NCBI GenBank assembly: GCA_045604405.1 | Contig: JAZUNZ010000035.1 | Span: forward strand, 37,335 to 101,334 | Direction: 5' to 3' | Origin: UMGS1649 sp045604405 | Lineage (GTDB): Bacteria; Bacillota; Clostridia; TANB77; CAG-465 | DNA length: 64,000 nucleotides | Shown here: one piece after another, positions 42,994 through 52,023 of the stretch | Layout: each line of letters begins with the position of its first letter | Numbering within the stretch: the first letter of the stretch is position 1 | Position numbers and translations under genes: made by a program | Notes under the pieces: model-generated | Told to the model about the DNA's origin: nothing | Databases searched by the model: none | What the model saw: only the letters and a program-made list of their open reading frames with translations

Positions 42994-43827
42994 TTATATG
43001 CCCCCTTTCATTATACTTATATTTAATGCCTGTTTTACTATGTCTTCATTAGCGTTTTGTTTCATTCTATTTCTTGCTTTCTCTATAATAGAAATTTTAG
43101 CATACTGCTTATCTTGCATAAATAGATATGTTAAATAATTAAATGTTTCATCATCTTTAAAGCTTATTTGATCAATTATCTTTATAGCATTTAGCGCATC
43201 TTTGTTTTTATAACAAGAATAAAGCTCATCTATTTTTATGTATTTATTATCCTCTAAGCTACTAAGTTGAGCTGCAACCTTTAGCGAGCCATTTGCATAA
43301 TCTAATTTGCTGCTTGATATCTCTAAATCATAGTTGGCTTTTAACAAAGCTTGAATATCTCCGTTAGACAGTTTGTTAAATGTAACTTTTTTCACTCTAG
43401 ATAATACTGTTGTAAGCAAGGCTTTTTCGTTGTTAGATACAAGTATAATTACTACGTGTTTTGGTGGCTCCTCTAATGTCTTAAGTAGCGCATTTTGAGA
43501 TGCTATATTAAGTAGATGCGCATCATTTATTATATACACCTTATATTCTCCTGTTGCGGGAGCTATATATACATCGTTTACAATTTTATTTCTTACTTGT
43601 TCCACTATAATCTCTTTTTTGTCCGGTTGTTTTTCTATATATTTATAATCTACACATGTAGCTAAATTATTTGTATTTAGCAACTCTTTAGCAAATTCTA
43701 TCGCTAGTGCCTTTTTTCCAATTCCTTCTGTTCCTAAAAAAAGATATGCATGAGATACTTCACCTGCTTCAAGATCTGACTTTAATTGTTTTTTTATATT
43801 GTCATGTCCTAATATATTATCAAACAT
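42994..43827 (-). CDS. holB: DNA polymerase III delta-prime subunit
   Basis: 277 aa. The AAA-type clamp-loader fold begins FDNILGHDNIKKQLKS and has the P-loop FLGTEGIGKKALA and the conserved LLKTLEEPPKHVVIIL. The subunit is part of the complex that loads the sliding clamp. It is short; the zinc-finger segment between P-loop and LEEPP has a single Cys, so the Cys4 zinc site of typical delta-prime is lost. It lies between lepB and ricT. Confidence 0.88.
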   Translation of the reverse strand: MFDNILGHDNIKKQLKSDLEAGEVSHAYLFLGTEGIGKKALAIEFAKELLNTNNLATCVDYKYIEKQPDKKEIIVEQVRNKIVNDVYIAPATGEYKVYIINDAHLLNIASQNALLKTLEEPPKHVVIILVSNNEKALLTTVLSRVKKVTFNKLSNGDIQALLKANYDLEISSSKLDYANGSLKVAAQLSSLEDNKYIKIDELYSCYKNKDALNAIKIIDQISFKDDETFNYLTYLFMQDKQYAKISIIEKARNRMKQNANEDIVKQALNISIMKGGI

Positions 43828-43845
43828 ATCTTTCTCCTTATTTTA

Positions 43846-44460
43846 TCATAATTTGCCTATTTGGTTAAGAGGCCAGATTCTTATTACAACTTTGCCTTCT
43901 ATTTTGTCTATTGGTATTAAACCTAACTCTCTACTGTCTTTACTTCCCTCGCGGTTATCCCCCATAACGAAAACATAGCCCTCTGGGATTTGTATATCAT
44001 AATAATTGCCTGTTCTTGGTGTTTTTAAATCTTCTACTAAATATGGTTCCTCTAAAAGCTTGTCGTTTATATACACCTCACCAGTTTCTGCAATATATAA
44101 ATGGTCGCCTGGAAGTCCTATAACTCTTTTAATGTAGCTTTTCTTTCCTAGCCCCATTACATTATATATGAAATAATCCACTCCAGTTTTATTATTATAT
44201 ACAGCATAGTCCGTTTCATTTTCATTTGTATCAATCGGAGCTTCAAGTATTACCACATCTGCTCTGTTTATGCTCTTGTTAAATAAAACTCGTCTAGATA
44301 TAACCACCCTGTCTCCTTCTTTAGATGTAGGATACATTGATGATTGCTTAACTCCTGCTATCGTTCCTATGAAATAATTTATAACTAAATATATTGCATA
44401 AGCTATTGCGAAGCAGAGTGCCCATTCTAGCGTTTCTTTTACCCATTTGTTTTTTAACAT
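43846..44460 (-). CDS. lepB: Signal peptidase I
   Basis: 204 aa. One N-terminal membrane helix (about 12-33) is followed by the S26 motifs: catalytic Ser in QSSMYPT, catalytic Lys in YIKRVIGLPGD, and the C-terminal GDNREGSKDSR. It removes Sec and Tat signal peptides outside the membrane. The start is ATG at 44460 behind GGAGATAAA; a longer frame overlaps metG and is rejected. Confidence 0.94.
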   Translation of the reverse strand: MLKNKWVKETLEWALCFAIAYAIYLVINYFIGTIAGVKQSSMYPTSKEGDRVVISRRVLFNKSINRADVVILEAPIDTNENETDYAVYNNKTGVDYFIYNVMGLGKKSYIKRVIGLPGDHLYIAETGEVYINDKLLEEPYLVEDLKTPRTGNYYDIQIPEGYVFVMGDNREGSKDSRELGLIPIDKIEGKVVIRIWPLNQIGKL

Positions 44461-44473
44461 TTTATCTCCATTC

Positions 44474-46402
44474 TTAGTGGATGCCTTCGCCCACTGCAAT
44501 ATCTCCATCAATTGTAAGTAATTTTACTGTATCTGAGTCGCCAGCGGCTAGAAGCATGCCATTTGATTCTATACCTCTTAATTTTGCTGGTTTTAAGTTG
44601 CTAACTAGTACTACTTTTTTGCCAATAAGCTCATCTTCTGTATAATAAGGGACTAAACCAGATACTACTGTCCTTTTTTCTGTTCCTAAATCTACAGTAA
44701 GTTTATATAATTTGTTTGCACCTTCTACTCTTTCAGCTGAAAGAATTTGTGCTACTTTAAGTTGTACTTTATCTAATTCCGCTATTGTTATTAAATTTGC
44801 TTTTGACTCTTGAGCTTCAGTCTCGGCTTTTTTAGCTTCCATATTTGCTTGTAACTGTTCTAGTTTTTCTTTTTCGTCAATCCTTGCAAACAATGGTTTT
44901 GCTTCATTTACTTTAGCGCCGGCAGCATAACCACCAAAAGTTTTTGTACTACCTAAATCTTTAGCATCTGTATTTATTTCTCCTAGTATTTTGCTTGCTG
45001 TTTCAGGCATTACTGGTGCCAAAAGCACTCCTAGAATTCTTACTGTTTCTATTAAATTGTATAATACTGTTTTAAGTCTGTCTTTGTTTTCTTCCTTAGC
45101 AAGTGCCCATGGCATTGTTTCATCTATGTACTTATTGCTTCTTCTTGCTAGGTTCATAACTGCTTCAATTGCTTCAGATACTTTGTATTCGTTCATCTTT
45201 GCATTGTATATCTCTACAGTATCTTTAGCAAATCTTATTAGTTCTTGATCTACTTCATCTGTTGTTACCGGTGCATATACTATACCATCAAAATATTTAT
45301 TAACCATAGCTACAGTTCTGTTTACAAGATTACCTAAAGTGTTTGCCAAATCTGAATTATATCTAGAAATTACATTTTCATATGTAATGCTTCCATCTTG
45401 AACAAATGGCATTTCAGATAAAGAATAATATCTTACTGCATCTACTCCAAATTCTTCTGCCAGTTCATCCGCATATATTACGTTGCCTTTAGACTTACTC
45501 ATCTTGTCTTCGCCAAACAACATCCAACCATGAGCATATATCTTCTTAGGCAATGGTTCGCCTAATGCCATTAGTATTATTGGCCAATATATAGCATGGA
45601 ATCTTAAAATATCTTTTCCTATTACATGTAGATCGGCTGGCCAATTTTTATTATATAATTCTGCTTTACGGTCTAATTTGTATCCTAATGCTGTTATATA
45701 ATTTGTTAAGGCATCAATCCATACATAAGTTACATGCTTAGGATTAAAGCTTACCGGAATTCCCCATGTAAACGACGTTCTTGAAACACACAAATCTTGC
45801 AATCCTGCTTTTAGGAAGTTGTTCATTATCTCTTTTTTTCTAGATTCTGGTTCTATAAAATCCGGATGTGATTCTATATACTCTATTAATTTGTCTTGGT
45901 ATTTACTACATCTTAAGAAATATGCTTCTTCCTTGGCTGGTTTTACATCCCTACCGCAGTCTGGGCATTTGCCATCTACAAGCTGAGATTCTGTAAAGAA
46001 TGATTCACATGGAGTACAGTACATTCCTTCATATTCTCCAAGATATATGTCGCCTTGGTCATATAATTTTTTGAATATTTTTTGTACCGTTTCTTCATGG
46101 TAATCATCTGTAGTACGTATAAAATGATTATACTCTACATTCATTAAATCCCATATTCTTTTTATTTCTCCAGCGATATTATCTACATATGCTTTAGGAG
46201 AAACCCCGCTAGCTTCTGCTAATTCTTGTATCTTTTGTCCGTGTTCGTCTGTACCTGTCAACATGTATACGTCAAAACCTTGCATCTTTTTAAAACGCGC
46301 TATTGCATCTGTTAAAATTATCTCATATGTGTTTCCTATATGAGGTTTTTTTGAAGTATATGCAATGGCTGTTGTTATATAAAATTTATCTTTGTTTTCC
46401 AT
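44474..46402 (-). CDS. metG: Methionyl-tRNA synthetase
   Basis: 642 aa. Class I synthetase with HIGNTYEI near residue 21, a zinc knuckle (CTPCESFF and CPDCGR), KMSKSKGN near residue 300, and a C-terminal EMAP/Trbp111-type tRNA-binding domain (from about 540, ending near VGEGIH). GGAGGAGAC precedes the ATG. It is the first gene of the metG-lepB-holB-ricT-ferredoxin run, with its promoter at 46455-46483. Confidence 0.97.
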   Translation of the reverse strand: MENKDKFYITTAIAYTSKKPHIGNTYEIILTDAIARFKKMQGFDVYMLTGTDEHGQKIQELAEASGVSPKAYVDNIAGEIKRIWDLMNVEYNHFIRTTDDYHEETVQKIFKKLYDQGDIYLGEYEGMYCTPCESFFTESQLVDGKCPDCGRDVKPAKEEAYFLRCSKYQDKLIEYIESHPDFIEPESRKKEIMNNFLKAGLQDLCVSRTSFTWGIPVSFNPKHVTYVWIDALTNYITALGYKLDRKAELYNKNWPADLHVIGKDILRFHAIYWPIILMALGEPLPKKIYAHGWMLFGEDKMSKSKGNVIYADELAEEFGVDAVRYYSLSEMPFVQDGSITYENVISRYNSDLANTLGNLVNRTVAMVNKYFDGIVYAPVTTDEVDQELIRFAKDTVEIYNAKMNEYKVSEAIEAVMNLARRSNKYIDETMPWALAKEENKDRLKTVLYNLIETVRILGVLLAPVMPETASKILGEINTDAKDLGSTKTFGGYAAGAKVNEAKPLFARIDEKEKLEQLQANMEAKKAETEAQESKANLITIAELDKVQLKVAQILSAERVEGANKLYKLTVDLGTEKRTVVSGLVPYYTEDELIGKKVVLVSNLKPAKLRGIESNGMLLAAGDSDTVKLLTIDGDIAVGEGIH

Positions 46403-46454
46403 TTAAGTCTCCTCCTTTATTCTGTAATACTTTTACACTTTTTCACTATGTATA

Positions 46455-46483
46455 ATTATCTCATAGCAACGGTGGTTTGTCAA
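46455..46483 (-). promoter_or_regulatory. Sigma-A promoter of the metG operon
   Basis: TTGACA and GATAAT exactly 17 bp apart, about 55 bp upstream of metG. No T-box leader is visible in the short 5' region. Confidence 0.75.
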
Positions 46484-46551
46484 TGGAATTACACGGTATT
46501 ATATGGTCCTGTACCAATTGTATAAGTGGTATTACACCCTCTTCTTTAACA

Positions 46552-46590
46552 AATAAAGATGTAGATATAAATAATATCTACATCTTTATT
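46552..46590 (-). terminator. Terminator of the ADP-ribosyltransferase gene
   Basis: A perfect 17-bp stem (46552-46568 with 46574-46590) and 5-nt loop, 4 bp after the stop codon. Confidence 0.85.
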
Positions 46591-46594
46591 GTGC

Positions 46595-48523
46595 TTATAA
46601 TGTAATTTTGTCTATTACAATACTCTTTTTTTGTTCTTCAGTTAACTTGGACGTGTAAAATATCGCTGTATCTAAGCATCTTTCTACACTATTTTTAGTC
46701 TTTTTTTCTAAGTCTAGTGTTGATTTAGTGTTTTTTGATACTTGCAGTCCTTGTATTCTACTTTCTATACTACTATTTTGCTTCTGTAGTGTAGAAAGCA
46801 CATCTCCTTGTGATTTTCCTTTAGGTATAAGCGCTGTTTGTGGTTTTAGCATTTCAAACATCATTTTTTCTTCATCTGTCATTTGAACTTCAGATGACTG
46901 TTCTTCAAAAATTGTTTTTAATGGTTCTGGAAGGTTTTTTGTCCCCAATACCGCTTTATATTTTTCTACATATGTTTGCATTTCTTCCAAATTATCCGGC
47001 ATGTTCAATCCGCCACTTTGTATAAGCTCCATTCTTAACGTTAAGTTTTTTAATCTTGCAGATTTTATTTTAGACTTGCCAGTTAATTTATCCCACAAAC
47101 TATCTTTTTTTGAGAGCAATTCTTCTTGTTCTTTTAACAAATTTTCTTTTGCTTTCGAAGAAATTAAATTTCCCATGCTTGTTGATATTTTTCTACTTAA
47201 AAGTTCTTTGTTTTTCTCTTTTTCTTCAAATATTACTTTGCTACACTCATCTAACACCTTTTTTGTTAGATTTAATTTTTCATAAAGCTCATTTATATTT
47301 TTATTTAACGCTCCGTTAGGTGACATTTCTTCTTTTGACAAGTTGTCTGGTATTTGTATGTCTTGTATTTCTTTTTTTATTCTTTCTACATTATCTTTGA
47401 GTTCCTCAAACTTCGCTAATACATCCGGATCTACTTTAGACATTTGTGATACATCTACACCAAGTTCTGCGCCAATATTGCAAATTTCTTGTTCTTTGTA
47501 ATCTCTTGTTGCATAGTTTAGTTTTGCCACTTCTATTTGAGTTAATGTTTTTTCTGCATCTGATATCAAGGTAACTTTACGTTCTTTTTCTAGTTCAACC
47601 TTTCTTGTTCTTTCTGCTTCTTCAAATTCTTTCAGGTCTTGCTCTAAGCCTTTGTCTATTTCCTGTTCTACCGTTTTAAATCTATCTTGAAGTATTGCGT
47701 TCATTGCAGTTTTCACAACCGCAAAGCGCTCTTTTGCTTCGCTTAACTGTGAATATAATTTTGACTGTTGTTCTCTCATGTATGATAATTCCTCGCGCTC
47801 ATCTTTAGTGCTAGGTGTTCCAAAGCCTTCTATTTTGTTTGATATTATCTCTAATCTTGATGAAATATCTTTATATTTTTCCAGTTCATTTGGGAAATCG
47901 AAAGAGTATATTTCTTCTTGGTATTTTTCTTTTTCCTCTTGTGAAATATTCTTAAATTCTTTCTTGCTTAACGTGGCACTATACCTTGATACACCTTCTA
48001 TATCTTGCACGCTATATGCTTCTATATTTTCAATAGTACTAAAAGGGGATATTAATATTTCTGATTCCGAAACTTGTGTTTCGCCCAAGAATTCATCCGC
48101 CACAATATATGGAACATCACTGTTTATAGCCAAGGTAAGGATTGCTCCTCTTTGATACTCTGTAAAACGCATTGCTATTTCCTTGTCTGTTGTAGTAGAT
48201 AAAAATCTACCACTTTCTTTATTCTTTTTTAATTTACCGACCTCATCAATTGACGTCCCTCTATATACTACCTCTTTGCTACCCATTCTTTGTTTAGTAG
48301 CTTTATACATAGCTGAATAAAGTTTAGCTAAATATTCTGTGTTTTTTTCTATACTGCTTTGGGATAAGTCTATAAGCCACCCTTTATTATCTAGTTTTGA
48401 TAGCACATCTGGATCTATATCCAACATAGAATTCATGCTTATATGTGCGTTGGATATATATCTTTGTACTGCACTAATTTCTTCCTCGGATATATCTAAG
48501 CTCTTGAAATTTGTTTTGTTCAT
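46595..48523 (-). CDS. Putative arginine-type ADP-ribosyltransferase fused to a long coiled coil
   Basis: 642 aa, no signal peptide and no membrane helix. The N-terminal 190 residues carry the R-S-ExE triad of the ADP-ribosyltransferase exoenzyme fold: R88 in VVYRGTS, S109 in FLSTTTD, and E153-x-E155 in SESEILI. From about residue 190 to 610 the protein is Lys/Glu-rich heptad-like coiled coil with a short break near 360-400. The fold assignment predicts NAD-dependent modification of a protein or nucleic acid target. GGGAGATAA lies before the ATG. It is a monocistronic unit with its own promoter and terminator. The target and whether it is exported are unknown. Confidence 0.72.
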   Translation of the reverse strand: MNKTNFKSLDISEEEISAVQRYISNAHISMNSMLDIDPDVLSKLDNKGWLIDLSQSSIEKNTEYLAKLYSAMYKATKQRMGSKEVVYRGTSIDEVGKLKKNKESGRFLSTTTDKEIAMRFTEYQRGAILTLAINSDVPYIVADEFLGETQVSESEILISPFSTIENIEAYSVQDIEGVSRYSATLSKKEFKNISQEEKEKYQEEIYSFDFPNELEKYKDISSRLEIISNKIEGFGTPSTKDEREELSYMREQQSKLYSQLSEAKERFAVVKTAMNAILQDRFKTVEQEIDKGLEQDLKEFEEAERTRKVELEKERKVTLISDAEKTLTQIEVAKLNYATRDYKEQEICNIGAELGVDVSQMSKVDPDVLAKFEELKDNVERIKKEIQDIQIPDNLSKEEMSPNGALNKNINELYEKLNLTKKVLDECSKVIFEEKEKNKELLSRKISTSMGNLISSKAKENLLKEQEELLSKKDSLWDKLTGKSKIKSARLKNLTLRMELIQSGGLNMPDNLEEMQTYVEKYKAVLGTKNLPEPLKTIFEEQSSEVQMTDEEKMMFEMLKPQTALIPKGKSQGDVLSTLQKQNSSIESRIQGLQVSKNTKSTLDLEKKTKNSVERCLDTAIFYTSKLTEEQKKSIVIDKITL

Positions 48524-48573
48524 TTATCTCCCTCTTAGTTTTAAAACACATTATGTTTGTTTTCTTTATTTAA

Positions 48574-48602
48574 ATTTTACTATTAAAATATAACATTTTC
48601 AA
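48574..48602 (-). promoter_or_regulatory. Sigma-A promoter of the ADP-ribosyltransferase gene
   Basis: TTGAAA and TAAAAT exactly 17 bp apart, about 50 bp upstream of the ATG. Confidence 0.7.
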
Positions 48603-48654
48603 TACTATATATCTTCTTATACGGTATTTAATAAGGCAATTCGTCAAACAAGGG

Positions 48655-48688
48655 ACAAAAAAATAAAGCAGATTTATACAAATCCACT
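48655..48688 (-). terminator. Terminator of tRNA-Pro
   Basis: A 9-bp stem with two G-U pairs on the minus strand (48667-48675 with 48680-48688), followed by a long T-rich tract. Confidence 0.65.
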
Positions 48689-48693
48689 TTTAT

Positions 48694-48769
48694 TGGTCGG
48701 AGTGACAGGACCCGAACCTGCGACCTCATGGTCCCAAACCACGCGCTCTACCAACTGAGCTACACCCCG
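48694..48769 (-). tRNA. tRNA-Pro (anticodon TGG)
   Basis: A 76-nt cloverleaf with acceptor CGGGGTG/CACTCCG, anticodon loop TTTGGGA (anticodon TGG), T-loop TTCGGGT and encoded CCA. Confidence 0.95.
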
Positions 48770-48780
48770 ATACGTGTTAT

Positions 48781-48809
48781 ATTATAATATAGTTATTGAA
48801 AAAAAGCAA
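48781..48809 (-). promoter_or_regulatory. Promoter of tRNA-Pro, overlapping the acpS promoter
   Basis: TTGCTT and TATAAT exactly 17 bp apart, 11 bp before the tRNA 5' end. Its -35 region overlaps the divergent acpS promoter (48796-48824), so the two may compete for polymerase. Confidence 0.7.
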
Positions 48810-48824
48810 GTATTCTGTTAAAAT
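48796..48824 (+). promoter_or_regulatory. Sigma-A promoter of acpS
   Basis: TTGAAA and TAAAAT exactly 17 bp apart, 24 bp upstream of the acpS ATG. Confidence 0.7.
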
Positions 48825-48848
48825 TTATATGAGATTTGGAGGATTTTT

Positions 48849-49229
48849 ATGAAAATTTATTGCGGTACAGATATAATAGAAGTAGAAAGAATTAAAAAAG
48901 CTATTCTCTCTACTCTCAAATTTAAAGAAAAAATATTTACTTCTTCCGAGATAGCTTATGCAGAAGTTAAAAACGATGTTACCAAATACCAACATTATGC
49001 AGGAAGATTCGCAGCAAAAGAAGCTATATATAAAAGTATTTCTGCGTTTTTTCCTCATATAGAGCTTGGCGAAATAGAAATAATAAACGATAGCGAAAAT
49101 CTTAACAGACCTAAAGTTGTTATTCATAACGAAAATTTTAAAAAATTGAATAAAAACATTGAAATAGACGTCAGTATATCTCATGTAAAAGACTATGCTA
49201 CCGCTAACGCTGTTACAATTTTAATATAA
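48849..49229 (+). CDS. acpS: Holo-[acyl-carrier-protein] synthase
   Basis: 126 aa. It contains GTDIIEVERIKKA near the N-terminus and the magnesium/CoA motif GRFAAKEAIYKS; VSISHVKDYATANAV near the C-terminus is also typical. AcpS transfers 4'-phosphopantetheine from CoA to acyl carrier protein for fatty-acid synthesis. TTGGAGG precedes the ATG. It is divergent from tRNA-Pro. Confidence 0.94.
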   Translation: MKIYCGTDIIEVERIKKAILSTLKFKEKIFTSSEIAYAEVKNDVTKYQHYAGRFAAKEAIYKSISAFFPHIELGEIEIINDSENLNRPKVVIHNENFKKLNKNIEIDVSISHVKDYATANAVTILI

Positions 49230-49321
49230 CCCACACTTGTAGCGTTTATATACGTTCTTGTAGCTTGTTCTGTTTTACACCCACATAATATATAGTAATA
49301 CTGTAAGCGTGGGGTGATATT

Positions 49322-49642
49322 ATGGCTACTTATTTAAATTTAGAAATGTTAGGTAAAAGGATAAAACAAGGGCGTTTGAGACTAGATTTAACTCAATATG
49401 CCTTAGCTGAAGAAGTTGGTGTTTCACAAAACTTTTTAGGTGACATAGAAAGAGGTATCAAGGCACCAAGTATTACTACAGCGATTAGGCTAGCAAATGT
49501 ATTAAATATTAGCTTAGATGTAATGTTTGCAGAATCTTTAACAAGTCAAGTTAACGAAACGAAGGACGTTGTCCTTACAGATTCTCAACTTGCTGTTCTT
49601 AAGAAATTCGTAAAAGATATGAAAGATACTTTTGTAGACTAA
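49322..49642 (+). CDS. XRE-family transcriptional regulator
   Basis: 106 aa. An N-terminal Cro/C1-type helix-turn-helix (about residues 8-65) with LGKRIKQGRLRLDLTQYALAEEVGVSQNFLGDIERG is followed by a short C-terminal helix that may dimerise. GGGGTGAT lies before the ATG. Its target is unknown. It is a single-gene unit next to the helicase-loader/dnaD genes and faces them tail to tail. Confidence 0.88.
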   Translation: MATYLNLEMLGKRIKQGRLRLDLTQYALAEEVGVSQNFLGDIERGIKAPSITTAIRLANVLNISLDVMFAESLTSQVNETKDVVLTDSQLAVLKKFVKDMKDTFVD

Positions 49643-49680
49643 AAAGAATGAATTAAGGATTCCTTAATTCATTCTTTTCT
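49642..49680. terminator. Bidirectional terminator between the XRE gene and dnaC
   Basis: A near-perfect 18-bp palindrome (49642-49659 with 49661-49678) flanked by A- and T-runs. It serves both convergent genes. Confidence 0.85.
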
Positions 49681-50668
49681 TTTTAAGTCTTATATCTTCT
49701 CCAAAAAATCTACATATCGTATAATTGCCTATAAGTCTAGACATTACTCTATCGTCATATTCTGCTGCAAGCTCTGCCAAAGATAAGTTTGTTGAAATGA
49801 TAGTTTTTTTATCTTTAAGAAGTCTTGTGTTTATTATATTAAATAATTCTGTAAACTTCATATTATTAAGGTTTTCTGTACCCAAATCGTCTATTATTAG
49901 CAAATCTACATCAAAAACATTTGAATACTGTTCTTTCTTCATTTCATCTTTTAGCGATGCAAACTTGGCCTCTAAAAGCATATCCATAAGAAGTGGCGCT
50001 GTTTGGTATAACACTGTATAGCCTTTATTTACCGTTTCATTTGCAATACAACTACTCATAAATGTTTTTCCAGTTCCAGCTCTTCCAACAAACAATAAAT
50101 TTTTTTGTTTTGGATTTTTAATGTTATCACAAAAAACTCTAGAAATTTTCTTTATTTCCTCTATATTTTCTAATGGCGATTTGTCACTTTCATACTTTTC
50201 TTTATCTGGTTTGTTTGAAAAATATGCAATATCAAAAGTATTGAAGTTTTCATCTTTTAGCTTTAACATGTTGTTTTGTTTATATGTTATATTAACAATT
50301 TTTTGTGTAAAACAACTGCATCTTACTGTTTCATTTATATACCCTGTATCTTGACATCTTTCGCACTCGAATTTAGGATTTAGGTATTCATCCCCATAAT
50401 TTAAACTTTTTAGCACATGTTGAATTTCTTTTTCAATCTCGTTTAATTTAATTTCAAGGTTTTCTTTAGCAACTTGTTGCTCTATTCCCCTTGTTCTTAC
50501 AACCGTCTTAGTTAGTTCAAGTGCCAACTTATTTTTCTTTTCAATTAAGTCTCTATACTTCGGTTCATTTTTCAGAAGTTCCTCTTTTTTTCGATCTGCC
50601 TCTATAATTGCTCTGCTTCTTTTTAAGTCATATTCCCTTTGCACTTCTTTATATACAGCTGGATTCAT
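49664..50668 (-). CDS. dnaC: Helicase loader, DnaI/DnaC-type AAA ATPase
   Basis: 334 aa. An N-terminal helical region (about 1-100) ends in a cysteine motif (CERCQDTGY, then CSC) that resembles the zinc module of DnaI. The AAA domain follows with Walker A GRAGTGKTFMSS, Walker B LLIIDDLGTENL, and sensor STNLSLAEL. It loads the DnaB helicase onto DNA. It starts 10 bp after dnaD, which it follows in one operon. Confidence 0.9.
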   Translation of the reverse strand: MNPAVYKEVQREYDLKRSRAIIEADRKKEELLKNEPKYRDLIEKKNKLALELTKTVVRTRGIEQQVAKENLEIKLNEIEKEIQHVLKSLNYGDEYLNPKFECERCQDTGYINETVRCSCFTQKIVNITYKQNNMLKLKDENFNTFDIAYFSNKPDKEKYESDKSPLENIEEIKKISRVFCDNIKNPKQKNLLFVGRAGTGKTFMSSCIANETVNKGYTVLYQTAPLLMDMLLEAKFASLKDEMKKEQYSNVFDVDLLIIDDLGTENLNNMKFTELFNIINTRLLKDKKTIISTNLSLAELAAEYDDRVMSRLIGNYTICRFFGEDIRLKKKRMN

Positions 50669-50677
50669 TTTGTCCTC

Positions 50678-51646
50678 CTATATATTATCATAAAATTCAT
50701 TCCAATTAATATCTTTCCTTTGTTCATAATTTTTGTGCTTAAGGTTCTTTGTTGCACTTGATTTTGCCTTTTCGCTTACTATCTTTTGTTTTGTTACTGT
50801 TTCTTCAGCCGAAAGTATATCTGCTATAGTATTATAGCCTTGTTCTTTCCAATTTTTGAGAATGCCATTTATATATCCAATTGATGGATTCCCTTTAGAT
50901 AATGTTTTCTTTATAGCATAGTCTATTTCATCAAAAGTATATTTCAAATCATTTAACCATTGACATATATATGCTTCTTCATACTCCGTAAAAGCACGTC
51001 CAAGTCTTAATTTAGATTTTATCTTGCTCTTAATTTGAGCCAACTTATCCTGTTCAGTTAAGTAATCCTCAAGTTGTTCAAATGTCTTTACTCCGCCTTT
51101 ATACCAACATTCCGCCACTTTGAATACGTAATTTTTTCTTAACGCTTTTCTTTCAGCGCACTCATGGAACAATGCTATCATTACATCTTCATCAAAGCCG
51201 TACTTCTCAAACAAAGTGCTTATGTCCACATACCAGCTAAGCGCCATAATGCCTTGGAAAAAGCTTTCGTTTATTGCAGTAGCTGCAGCAATTCTTTTTT
51301 GCTCTACTGCACTCTTTGCCTTAGATACTTTTGGTTCTAATTTTGGTATATATATTTTATTTATTTCTTGTTCTTTTACATCCAATATTTCATAGCCATC
51401 AACCGTTTTTAGTATCAACTCTTCCGATTCTAATGTGTCTAATATCTTTTCTAGTTCTGCCACCTTTAGTCCAAATTTCTTAGCAATATCTGCCGGGGAA
51501 AAGTCTATTCTGTTTTTAGCCAAAAACTTTATATAAATGTAAAGTTTTAAACTCATCTCGTCAAGCGAAGCCATACAATTACTTACAAATATACCTGGCA
51601 ATTCAACATCCATAAGCTCTCTATTTATTTTTTCTACAAATTTCAT
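50678..51646 (-). CDS. dnaD: DnaD-like replication initiation protein
   Basis: 322 aa. An N-terminal winged-helix domain (about 1-105) is followed by two DnaD/DnaB2-type helical modules (about 125-190 and 205-275; GYINGILKNWKEQGYNT matches the YxxxIxxxW pattern). DnaD helps remodel DNA at the origin and recruit the helicase. GGGAGG lies before the ATG, with its own promoter at 51674-51702. It sits directly after the type IV secretion-like operon. Confidence 0.88.
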   Translation of the reverse strand: MKFVEKINRELMDVELPGIFVSNCMASLDEMSLKLYIYIKFLAKNRIDFSPADIAKKFGLKVAELEKILDTLESEELILKTVDGYEILDVKEQEINKIYIPKLEPKVSKAKSAVEQKRIAAATAINESFFQGIMALSWYVDISTLFEKYGFDEDVMIALFHECAERKALRKNYVFKVAECWYKGGVKTFEQLEDYLTEQDKLAQIKSKIKSKLRLGRAFTEYEEAYICQWLNDLKYTFDEIDYAIKKTLSKGNPSIGYINGILKNWKEQGYNTIADILSAEETVTKQKIVSEKAKSSATKNLKHKNYEQRKDINWNEFYDNI

Positions 51647-51673
51647 CTGGCTTCACCTCCCATTTATGCTACC

Positions 51674-51702
51674 ATTATACCATTATATTTTACAATTTAC
51701 AA
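51674..51702 (-). promoter_or_regulatory. Sigma-A promoter of dnaD-dnaC
   Basis: TTGTAA and TATAAT exactly 17 bp apart, about 28 bp upstream of dnaD. Confidence 0.65.
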
Positions 51703-51705
51703 CAA

Positions 51706-52023
51706 TTATTTTTTCCATGGATTATTACTTTCAATATTATATATATAAAGCTTTGGCGATAACATGTATCTTAACACTATATATACTATATTAGAAATGT
51801 TTTCTTGGGATTTGTTTGCATACAAGAGTCCTAAAAAAGGTATAGAAATTATCACTAGCACATATATCCTATATAATTGGCTGTTTATGAAAAGCCCCAG
51901 TATATTCCAAGTAATAAATAATATTACAAGTAAAATTATTAGCGCTTTGTAGTCAATCACCCCAAGCCATTTACCCACTCTGTTTAAATTGGGATAGTTG
52001 TCTTTATCTACTGAATTTTGCAT
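51706..52023 (-). CDS. VirB3/PrgI-like small membrane protein
   Basis: 105 aa with two adjacent membrane helices (about 26-48 and 52-68) and a hydrophilic C-terminus. Size, topology and position after a VirB6-like gene fit VirB3/PrgI-type components of Gram-positive type IV secretion systems, which connect the channel to VirB4. Its start overlaps the stop of the upstream gene by 1 bp. No VirB4 gene follows; dnaD does. Confidence 0.6.
   Translation of the reverse strand: MQNSVDKDNYPNLNRVGKWLGVIDYKALIILLVILFITWNILGLFINSQLYRIYVLVIISIPFLGLLYANKSQENISNIVYIVLRYMLSPKLYIYNIESNNPWKK

Noticed and set aside
46403..46550. T-box or SAM riboswitch upstream of metG
   Set aside because: The promoter leaves a leader of only about 45 nt, too short for either, and no conserved T-box sequence is visible.
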